From Opitutaceae bacterium (lineage in GTDB: Bacteria > Verrucomicrobiota > Verrucomicrobiia > Opitutales > Opitutaceae), in NCBI GenBank assembly GCA_020847775.1, contig JADLBI010000335.1, positions 1 to 5,352 on the forward strand: a stretch of DNA of 5,352 nucleotides. Reading direction: 5' to 3'. Made by a program: the position numbers and the translations under genes. Under the pieces are notes generated by a model, which ran no database searches, was not told the origin of the DNA, and saw only the letters and a program-made list of their open reading frames with translations. Below are positions 1-5,352 of this stretch, in pieces. Within the stretch, counting starts at the first letter, position 1; each line of letters opens with the position of its first letter.

Positions 1-2537
1 CGAAGTGGCAAACCTTCTGGGCGGAAAACCACAGTTTTCGCGCGGAGCAGATTTCGGCGCGCCCAAAGTATTACGCCTTGGACATGTTTCCCTACCCTTC
101 GGGCGCGGGTTTGCACCTCGGGCACTGCGAAAACTATGCCATCACCGACATCATGGCGCGGTTCAAGCGCGCGCAGGGCTTCAACGTGCTCTACCCGATC
201 GGCTGGGACGCGTTCGGCCTGCCCACGGAAAACTACGCGGTCAAAACCGGCCGCCATCCGGTCGATGTCACCAAGGAAAACGTCGCGACCTTTACGCGCC
301 AGTTAAAGCAGATCGGCGTCTCGTATGATTTCAGCCGCGAGATCAACACCACCGATCCGGAGTATTTTCGTTGGACCCAATGGATCTGGCTGCAGCTTTT
401 CCAACGCGGCCTCGCCTACGTCGAAGACAAGCCCGTGTGGTGGTGTCCGGCACTCGGCACGGTTCTAGCGAATGAAGAGGTCATCGACGGCAAATCCGAG
501 GTCGGCAGCCATCCTGTCGAACGCCGGCCGTTGCGCCAATGGGTGCTGCGTATCACCGCTTACGCCGATCGCCTGCTCGATGGTTTGAAGGATCTCGACT
601 GGCCCGATTCCACCAAACGCATGCAAGCCGCGTGGATCGGCCGCAGCGAGGGCAGCGAAGTCGAATTCGACATCGTCGGCCTGCCTGATGAACGCCTGCG
701 CATTTTTACGACGCGGGTGGATACGATTTACGGCGCGACTTACATGGTCATCGCGCCGGAACACGCGCTCGCGGACATATTGACGACGCCCGACCAACGC
801 GCCGCCGTCGTCGCCTACGCCAAGGCCGCCGCATCGAAGAGCGACCTCGAACGCACCGAGCTCGCCAAGGACAAAACCGGCGTGTTCACCGGTTCTTACG
901 CGGTCAATCCCGCCAATGGCCAGCACGTGCCCATCTGGATCGCCGACTACGTGCTCGCGAGCTACGGCACCGGCGCGATCATGGCCGTGCCGGCGCACGA
1001 TGAGCGCGATTTCGAGTTTGCCGAAAAATTCTCCTTGCCGATTCCGCAAGTCATTGCACCCGCCGACGGCACGGCGGTCGAACTGCCGTTCTGCGACAAG
1101 GGCGGCGACGTGCGCCTGATCAACTCAGGTGAATGCGACGGGCTCAGCCCGGCCGCAGCCAAGGAAAAACTCGATGCCCGCTTCAATTCCGAGGGCCGCG
1201 GGCGCAGCACCGTGCAGTTCAAGCTGCGCGATTGGCTGTTCTCGCGCCAACGCTACTGGGGCGAACCGTTTCCGATCGTTTGGGTGGGCAAGGCGGATTA
1301 CGTTTCCGCCACGGCCAACCACACGCTGCCTGTTCCCGCCGATCCGGTGACCGCCGTAATCGACGGCGTGATACGCTACGCCCTGCCCCTGCCCGCGGCG
1401 GCTCTGCCGCTGCGATTGCCGGAGGTGAAAAGTTACGAGCCCACCGGCACCGGCGAAAGCCCACTAGCAGCAATGACTGACTGGCTGGAAATCTGGCACA
1501 ACCCGGCGACCGGTGAAGCCATTCCCGCCACGCAGGCACAACCCGCCGCAAACTGGATTCGCGCGCGCCGCGAGACCAACACCATGCCGCAATGGGCCGG
1601 TTCATGCTGGTATTACCTGCGATTTACCGATCCGCGAAACTCCGCCGCCCCCGCCTCGCCGGAGGCGCTGAACTACTGGGGCACGCCGGACATCTACGTC
1701 GGCGGCGCGGAACACGCCGTGTTGCACCTGCTCTACGCGCGTTTCTGGCACAAGGTGCTTTTCGATCTGGGTGTGGCACCCACCGATGAACCGTTCACCA
1801 AACTTTTCCATCAAGGCATCATCCTCGGCGAAGACGGTGAAAAGATGTCCAAGAGCCGCGGCAACGTGGCCAACCCCGACGAAGTCATTCACCAATACGG
1901 TGCGGACACGCTGCGCCTGTATTTGATGTTCCTCGGTCCGCTCGATGCGATGAAACCGTGGAACCCCCGCGGCATCGAAGGCGTGCACCGTTTCCTGCAA
2001 AAAATCTGGCGCGAATGCCTGGACTCCGAGGGACGGCCCAATGCCAAGCTCAAGGCGGACTCAGCCGACAGCGACGAGGTGCTCAAAGTCTTGAATGAAA
2101 CCATCCGCAAAGTCGGCGACGACATCGCCAACCTGCGCTACAACACCGCCGTTTCGCAGATGATGATCTGCGCCAACGCTTTTCAGAAAGCCGTGACCAT
2201 CAGCCGCCAAAGCATGCTGAAATTCCTGCAAGTGCTGGCTCCGTTTGCCCCGCACTTCTGCGCAGAGCTCTGGGCGCGCTTGGGGCAGTCCGGCTCCATT
2301 GGCTCGGCGCCGTGGCCGCAGTTTGACGCGAAATGGCTGCAAACCGACGAATGCAAACTCGTGTTCCAGGTCAACGGCAAGCATCGCGGCGATCAATTGC
2401 TGCCCAAGACGATCTCCGAGCAAGACGCCTTGAACGAGGCCCTCAAAAACCCCAAAGTCGCGGCCCAACTCGAAGGGAAAACCATTCGCCGCGTCATATT
2501 CGTGCCCGGCAAAATCCTAAACATTGTCGCCGTCTGA
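1..2537 (+). CDS. leuS: Leucyl-tRNA synthetase, 5'-truncated by the window edge
   Basis: Class I aminoacyl-tRNA synthetase of the cytoplasm that charges tRNA-Leu with leucine and edits mischarged products. The reading frame is open from base 3, and 844 residues are visible; family members are commonly about 820-880 residues, so only a short N-terminal piece is missing. Residue numbers here count from base 3. The HIGH-type motif HLGH is at 38-41 (bases 114-125), after DMFPYPSGAG. The CP1 editing domain carries the threonine-rich TTRVDT at 236-241 (family consensus TTRPDT, so Pro is replaced by Val) and the GTGAIMAVPAHDERD loop at 322-336. SRQRYWG is at 414-420, CWYYLRF starts at about 535, and KMSKS is at 614-618 (bases 1842-1856). 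The C-terminal domain has VNGKHRGD and ends EGKTIRRVIFVPGK...NIVAV, as in intact LeuRS. The Zn-1 cysteines of the E. coli enzyme are absent (DGKSEVGSHPVERR), as in the Bacillus-type enzyme. No frameshift or internal stop is seen. Confidence 0.97.
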   Translation, partial: KWQTFWAENHSFRAEQISARPKYYALDMFPYPSGAGLHLGHCENYAITDIMARFKRAQGFNVLYPIGWDAFGLPTENYAVKTGRHPVDVTKENVATFTRQLKQIGVSYDFSREINTTDPEYFRWTQWIWLQLFQRGLAYVEDKPVWWCPALGTVLANEEVIDGKSEVGSHPVERRPLRQWVLRITAYADRLLDGLKDLDWPDSTKRMQAAWIGRSEGSEVEFDIVGLPDERLRIFTTRVDTIYGATYMVIAPEHALADILTTPDQRAAVVAYAKAAASKSDLERTELAKDKTGVFTGSYAVNPANGQHVPIWIADYVLASYGTGAIMAVPAHDERDFEFAEKFSLPIPQVIAPADGTAVELPFCDKGGDVRLINSGECDGLSPAAAKEKLDARFNSEGRGRSTVQFKLRDWLFSRQRYWGEPFPIVWVGKADYVSATANHTLPVPADPVTAVIDGVIRYALPLPAAALPLRLPEVKSYEPTGTGESPLAAMTDWLEIWHNPATGEAIPATQAQPAANWIRARRETNTMPQWAGSCWYYLRFTDPRNSAAPASPEALNYWGTPDIYVGGAEHAVLHLLYARFWHKVLFDLGVAPTDEPFTKLFHQGIILGEDGEKMSKSRGNVANPDEVIHQYGADTLRLYLMFLGPLDAMKPWNPRGIEGVHRFLQKIWRECLDSEGRPNAKLKADSADSDEVLKVLNETIRKVGDDIANLRYNTAVSQMMICANAFQKAVTISRQSMLKFLQVLAPFAPHFCAELWARLGQSGSIGSAPWPQFDAKWLQTDECKLVFQVNGKHRGDQLLPKTISEQDALNEALKNPKVAAQLEGKTIRRVIFVPGKILNIVAV

Positions 2538-2550
2538 TTTCCCCAGCAAA

Positions 2551-2604
2551 TAGGCTTGCGATTTAGGGTTTATACCCTATCGAAGTAGGCGGAGTTCCAG
2601 CCTA
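2551..2604. promoter_or_regulatory. Clustered TAGG inverted repeats in the leuS/EPS spacer
   Basis: The only sizeable intergenic gap in the window (2538-2631, 94 bases) contains a perfect 6-bp dyad TAGGGT-TTAT-ACCCTA at 2564-2579. It also contains a second dyad, TAGGC-N9-GCCTA, at 2586-2604, and an extra TAGGC at 2551-2555 that could pair with the same GCCTA. The block lies 28 to 81 bases before the fecR-like ATG. Neither stem is followed by a T-run on either strand, so an intrinsic terminator is unlikely. An operator for a dimeric regulator, or alternative RNA hairpins in a leader, both fit. The dyads are seen directly; their role is inferred. Confidence 0.4.
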
Positions 2605-2611
2605 GAACCAC

Positions 2612-2617
2612 TATAAC
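2612..2617 (+). promoter_or_regulatory. Possible -10 box TATAAC
   Basis: TATAAC matches the sigma-70 -10 consensus TATAAT at five of six positions and lies downstream of the TAGG dyads. A start of transcription about 7 bases after it would leave a very short leader before the ATG at 2632. No convincing -35 hexamer sits 16-18 bases upstream (the bases there are GC-rich, around GGCGGAG), so if it is real it may need an activator. The promoter could instead lie inside leuS, or the EPS genes could be read through from leuS. Weak call. Confidence 0.2.
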
Positions 2618-2631
2618 ATCCGTAACGCGTC

Positions 2632-3504
2632 ATGAATGCCTCCAAAATCCACTGTAGCCATTGGTTGATCATTGGACTTTGCCTATTCAGTTTCAGTGCC
2701 CAAGCAGAAGCCCAAGGTCGCAAGAAAAATCCCACGAGCAAACTGTATGTGGCCGACGTGAATGGATTTGCGCAGATCGACACAGGGGAGACGATCGACC
2801 CACTGACCAAGCGCTCAGTCTATTCCGCGCAAGGCACTGTCATTGAGACCAAGATAGACTCAAACAACTCCCTCGTACTCTCAAATGGCACGGGGATGTA
2901 TTTTGCGGAGGATACGCGCTTGGAAATTAGAAAGTTTGCCCAGGAACCCTTCACCCCAAACCGCCGCGATATGGAGGTCGAACCCTCGATATCGAATACC
3001 CAAGCCTTCCTACCCCGAGGCACCATCGCGCTGTGCACTAGCAAAATGGTCGCAGGCAGCAGCATGCGCTACTCCACCCCCCAAGGACACATGCGCATTG
3101 ATGCCCGTAGGGCTGTGATCGAAACTGATTCGGAAGGCACCACTATTTCCCTGCTCGACGGCAATATCACCATGCAAAACGGGCGCTTGGATGCGGGCGG
3201 GCAGACCATTGAATCCGGCCAGCAAATGTTTGTTCCGGCTTCGGGCGGCCCGGCGGTCATCCGTCCCATTCCTCAGGCACACATGGCTGCGTTGGATGAC
3301 ATGGTAGCAATCGCGTGCATGGCGCGAAAGCAGGTCTATTTCGATGTGGTGCAGAATGACAACAACCAACAACAGGCAGGGGCCACCGCATTTGACAAAG
3401 CAGACGACTCACCCGACGAAATTGTGGCGGTGGAAACCACGCCAAAGGACCCTGATGTTTCACTGACTGTGAGCGCGGCTAGACTGCCATCACGGGGCCA
3501 GTAA
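2632..3504 (+). CDS. Secreted FecR-domain-like protein, first gene of the EPS operon
   Basis: A 290-residue protein, probably periplasmic. Residues 1 to about 27 form a signal peptide: K5, then a hydrophobic core (LIIGLCLFSF), then an SAQA/AEA type I cleavage region. C17 is not in a proper lipobox. FecR-like beta-rich segments follow. Residues 62-102 carry GTVIETKIDSNNSLVLSNGT and the AEDTRLEI segment, resembling the FecR pattern of a threshold step, 'S.a.L.lsdGt' and 'l..ntrl.i'. Residues 146-202 carry STPQGHMRIDARRAVIET, then TTISLLDGNITM and GGQTIESGQQMFV, resembling the later half of that domain. The last ~45 residues are polar and probably disordered. It differs from true FecR in having no N-terminal anti-sigma region, no internal membrane helix and no adjacent sigma-factor gene. 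The mature part has two cysteines (C135, C229). The ATG at 2632 is chosen because it gives a complete signal peptide, although no Shine-Dalgarno precedes it. The stop lies 15 bases before the barrel gene. Function is unknown; a role in polymer export or surface assembly is inferred from context only. Confidence 0.85.
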   Translation: MNASKIHCSHWLIIGLCLFSFSAQAEAQGRKKNPTSKLYVADVNGFAQIDTGETIDPLTKRSVYSAQGTVIETKIDSNNSLVLSNGTGMYFAEDTRLEIRKFAQEPFTPNRRDMEVEPSISNTQAFLPRGTIALCTSKMVAGSSMRYSTPQGHMRIDARRAVIETDSEGTTISLLDGNITMQNGRLDAGGQTIESGQQMFVPASGGPAVIRPIPQAHMAALDDMVAIACMARKQVYFDVVQNDNNQQQAGATAFDKADDSPDEIVAVETTPKDPDVSLTVSAARLPSRGQ

Positions 3505-3518
3505 CGACACCACTGGCC
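3496..3518 (+). promoter_or_regulatory. Hairpin across the fecR-like stop, next to the barrel start
   Basis: A perfect 7-bp inverted repeat, GGCCAGT (3496-3502) and ACTGGCC (3512-3518), encloses a 9-base loop. The 5' arm runs into the TAA stop codon (3502-3504) of the upstream gene, and the 3' arm ends two bases before the ATG at 3520. There is no T-run, so it does not look like a terminator. Its position suggests it masks the barrel start until a ribosome finishing the upstream gene opens it (translational coupling), or that it marks a processing site in the mRNA. The pairing is seen; the role is inferred. Confidence 0.45.
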
Positions 3519-3519
3519 A

Positions 3520-4659
3520 ATGCATCGTCCTACTCTGACCTGTCGTATCATAGCCTCGATTATGGCGGGCCTACTGCTCTCTCAGGAGGCCTCCGCCTTG
3601 GTCAGCATTGACGACCGGAAAAACCAGCTCTTCGTCAACGCAAACGTAACCTATACTTGGGATTCAAATATCTATTCCATCCGGGATGGTGCGAGTGACG
3701 GGATTTATTCAGCGTCGGTGGGCGTGGAGGTTATTCGCCGGGCCGGCCTCATCGGCGTCAACGGCAGTGTGAATCTCGACGTATCCAGTTTCGTAGAGAA
3801 CGCTGAGGAAAATTTTCAAAATCCCCGGTTCAGTCTAGAATTTACCAAACAATCGGGCCGGACCACCGGTTCTCTGCTACTCAGCGCCGCCCGACAGAGT
3901 CGGGCGGATAGCGCGGCCAACCTACGCAGCGAATCCTGGATTTATGAAACGGGGCTGAATCTTAAATATCCCGTCATCGAACGTTACTCACTTTCCGGTG
4001 GCGTGGGATATTCGCTTCGCGATTTCAAGGACAACAGCATGTTGGTGGACCTCGCCACCTACTCCGCCAACCTAGACCTGTTTTACGTCTATAACACCGA
4101 GCGCGATCTTATCGCGGGCTATCGTATCCGCTACGGTGAAACCTCGGCCAGAAACAGTTTCTTCGATCATGCGTTCACGGTCGGGGTCTCCGGCAAGGTG
4201 CTGCCCAAGCTGTCGGGCACGTTCCGCATTGGTTATCAAATCCGCGTCCCGAACAACTCCATCGACGAGTCCCATAACTCACTCACCGTGACCAGTGGGG
4301 TCAGTTGGAATCTTTCCAAAAAGACCAAGATAGGTCTAAACCTGTCCAAGGACTTCACCACGACCTCCACCAATGCCACGGTGGACGCCACCAGCATCAT
4401 GCTACATGCCCAGCATGCGGTAAATTCCAAAGTCTCCCTCAGCGTGGGCGGATCCTACGGCATCAACCGGTTTCTTGGGCGTGCCGGTGGGGGGCGCATT
4501 GATGAGTTCGTGACTTTCGATGTTGGCGTGAATTACGCTATACTTCGTGAGCTTCTAACGCTTAACGCCGGTTACAGTTACTTATATAACTGGTCCAACT
4601 TCCGTTTTTCGAATTTTGAACGGAACTCGATCACCGTCTCCGCATCTACCCGATTTTAA
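3520..4659 (+). CDS. Outer-membrane beta-barrel protein of the EPS operon
   Basis: A 379-residue outer-membrane protein. Residues 1-26 are a signal peptide (R3 and R9, hydrophobic core IIASIMAGLLL, likely cleavage after ASA). The rest is almost wholly alternating amphipathic beta-strands separated by short polar turns. I count about 18 by eye, from LFVNANVTYTW (37-47) to the last strand SITVSASTRF (370-379). The terminal Phe is the classic BAM recognition signal. The DSNIY at 48-52 near the first strand is typical of outer-membrane proteins of exopolysaccharide clusters (EpsL-like). It lies 15 bases after the fecR-like gene and 3 bases before the OPX gene, so the three are probably co-transcribed. 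The later M15 is a poorer start because it would remove the basic N-terminus of the signal peptide. It is likely the outer-membrane pore or a partner for polysaccharide export; an unrelated porin or assembly-scaffold role cannot be excluded. Confidence 0.85.
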   Translation: MHRPTLTCRIIASIMAGLLLSQEASALVSIDDRKNQLFVNANVTYTWDSNIYSIRDGASDGIYSASVGVEVIRRAGLIGVNGSVNLDVSSFVENAEENFQNPRFSLEFTKQSGRTTGSLLLSAARQSRADSAANLRSESWIYETGLNLKYPVIERYSLSGGVGYSLRDFKDNSMLVDLATYSANLDLFYVYNTERDLIAGYRIRYGETSARNSFFDHAFTVGVSGKVLPKLSGTFRIGYQIRVPNNSIDESHNSLTVTSGVSWNLSKKTKIGLNLSKDFTTTSTNATVDATSIMLHAQHAVNSKVSLSVGGSYGINRFLGRAGGGRIDEFVTFDVGVNYAILRELLTLNAGYSYLYNWSNFRFSNFERNSITVSASTRF

Positions 4660-4662
4660 GTC

Positions 4663-5310
4663 ATGCCACGCCGCAACCGCCACTTGATCCTACGCTCGAT
4701 CGCTCTTTCTCTATTGGCGGCGTTGCCCGCCGCCACCCTGCCTGCGCAGATTCCCAATAATCAACCACAGGCCGATCCCGCCAAGGCTATCGTTTATCGC
4801 ATTGCAACCAACGACATCATTCGAGTGGGAGTTTTCCAAGAACCAGACTTGGACATGATATCCCGGGTGGACGTGAAGGGATTGGTCAACCTGCCTCTGC
4901 TCGGCCAAATAAGGGTTATAAATCTTACCATCCCGGAGGCCGAAGAAGTCATCGAATCCGCCTATCAGACAGGCCGCTTTCTGCGGAATCCGCAAGTGAC
5001 CATCACGGTTCAGGAGTACACACCCCGCGAGGTTTCCATCCAAGGCCAAGTGCGCAACCCTGGGCGGTATCCGCTTCCCATCGAGCAGTCCATGAGCCTG
5101 CTCGAACTCGTAACCCGCGCGCAGGGTTTTACCGACACCGCCAAAGGCACCGCCGTGACCGTCACCCGTGTAAATACCGACGGAACCAAGGAAGTATTCA
5201 CCGTCGATGTTGAAAGCCTCATCAAAGGCCGTGACCGGGCCAAGGTCAAAGACAGCTCGCTCACCCTGCTGCCCGGCGATATCGTGTATGTGCCGGAACG
5301 CATTATTTGA
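4663..5310 (+). CDS. Short polysaccharide export (OPX/Wza-GumB-type) periplasmic protein
   Basis: A 215-residue protein that should link the inner-membrane synthesis and co-polymerase machinery to the outer membrane during capsule or EPS export. A basic N-terminus (RRNRH) and hydrophobic run (LILRSIALSLLAALPAA) form a signal peptide, likely cut after LPA at residue 28. The Poly_export domain spans about 43-118, starting YRIATNDIIRVGVF and including GLVNLPLLGQI and NPQVTITV. One SLBB-type domain spans about 123-213: VSIQGQVRNPGRYPL at 124-138, SLLELVTRAQGF at 145-156, and a closing LLPGDIVYVPE. The protein ends straight after this domain, so it is close to GumB in length and far shorter than E. 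coli Wza (about 379 residues), with no C-terminal helix to form an outer-membrane pore. It contains no cysteine and so cannot be lipidated like Wza. It starts 3 bases after the barrel gene, with no visible Shine-Dalgarno. Confidence 0.93.
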   Translation: MPRRNRHLILRSIALSLLAALPAATLPAQIPNNQPQADPAKAIVYRIATNDIIRVGVFQEPDLDMISRVDVKGLVNLPLLGQIRVINLTIPEAEEVIESAYQTGRFLRNPQVTITVQEYTPREVSIQGQVRNPGRYPLPIEQSMSLLELVTRAQGFTDTAKGTAVTVTRVNTDGTKEVFTVDVESLIKGRDRAKVKDSSLTLLPGDIVYVPERII

Positions 5311-5327
5311 TACGCCCATCTCGCATC

Positions 5328-5352
5328 ATGGCTGACCCTCTCCCTCCTCCCG
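5328..5352 (+). CDS. Start of the next operon gene, cut by the window edge
   Basis: An ATG 17 bases after the OPX stop opens a frame reading MADPLPPP before the window ends. The short gap and shared strand suggest it continues the operon. OPX genes are very often followed by a Wzc-type polysaccharide co-polymerase or tyrosine autokinase, and a proline-rich, cytoplasmic N-terminus would suit one, but eight residues cannot establish this. No Shine-Dalgarno is visible, as at the other operon starts. Confidence 0.5.

Noticed and set aside
78..80. TTG as the start codon of leuS
   Set aside because: The same frame is open back to base 3 and those 25 codons encode LeuRS-like sequence (KWQTFWAENHSFRAEQ, then KYYALDMF), so the true start lies before the window.
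465..1049. 194-residue minus-strand open frame inside leuS
   Set aside because: It lies antisense to a clearly conserved LeuRS region, is a typical by-product of high-GC coding sequence, and shows no recognisable domain.
2541..2562. Sigma-54 promoter using the TTGC at 2556
   Set aside because: The required GG of the -24 element is missing at the right distance upstream.
2564..2579. TAGGGT/ACCCTA hairpin as a rho-independent terminator of leuS
   Set aside because: The stem is only 6 bp and is not followed by a T-run on either strand.
2632..3504. Calling the first EPS gene fecR, an iron-citrate transport regulator
   Set aside because: No anti-sigma region, no inner-membrane anchor beyond the signal peptide, and no sigma factor or TonB receptor gene nearby.
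4910..4927. TAAGGGTTATAAATCTTA as a second copy of the TAGGGTTTATACCCTA operator
   Set aside because: Only TAAG/CTTA pair as arms, the centre does not match, and it lies inside the conserved Poly_export coding region; probably chance.
4711..5319. 202-residue minus-strand open frame opposite the OPX gene
   Set aside because: It mirrors the well-supported OPX frame almost end to end, and its protein has no recognisable motif or signal.
1..5352. tRNA or rRNA genes, CRISPR arrays, insertion sequences or attachment sites
   Set aside because: None was seen on reading both strands; coding sequence fills nearly all of the window and no long direct or terminal inverted repeats were noticed.

Overview
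This 5,352-base window reads entirely on the + strand. It holds the 3' part of a housekeeping gene, leuS (leucyl-tRNA synthetase), followed by what looks like the start of an exopolysaccharide (EPS) export operon. The operon genes are a secreted FecR-domain-like protein, an outer-membrane beta-barrel protein, a short polysaccharide export (OPX, Wza/GumB-type) protein, and the first codons of a further gene cut by the right edge. The host is a Gram-negative-type (diderm) bacterium: one protein is a barrel ending in a C-terminal aromatic residue, and three have signal peptides for export. The gene order and protein style would fit Verrucomicrobiota (Opitutales-like), but this is only a weak impression from memory, and the LeuRS signature near its HIGH motif does not look typical of that group.

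Layout: leuS runs from before base 1 to 2537. A 94-base spacer (2538-2631) holds clustered TAGG-type inverted repeats and an isolated TATAAC, and is the likely control region of the EPS genes. The fecR-like gene (2632-3504), the barrel gene (3520-4659) and the OPX gene (4663-5310) follow with gaps of only 15 and 3 bases, and a new ATG lies 17 bases later at 5328. This spacing indicates one transcription unit. A 7-bp hairpin sits exactly across the fecR-like stop codon and just before the barrel start. None of the four operon starts has a recognisable Shine-Dalgarno sequence. GC content falls from about 62-65% in sampled leuS lines to about 43-50% in sampled EPS lines.

How the genes may work together (inference): the OPX protein has no lipobox cysteine, indeed no cysteine at all, and no C-terminal outer-membrane helix domain, so it should be wholly periplasmic and cannot form its own outer-membrane pore as Wza does. 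The gene immediately before it encodes a barrel in which I count about 18 amphipathic strands by eye. This matches the periplasmic OPX plus 18-stranded barrel arrangement known from Myxococcus xanthus (WzaX/S/B with WzpX/S/B). The FecR-domain protein lacks the anti-sigma part of true FecR and has no sigma-factor gene beside it, so it is more likely a periplasmic accessory of the exporter or of polymer handling than a regulator of iron uptake.
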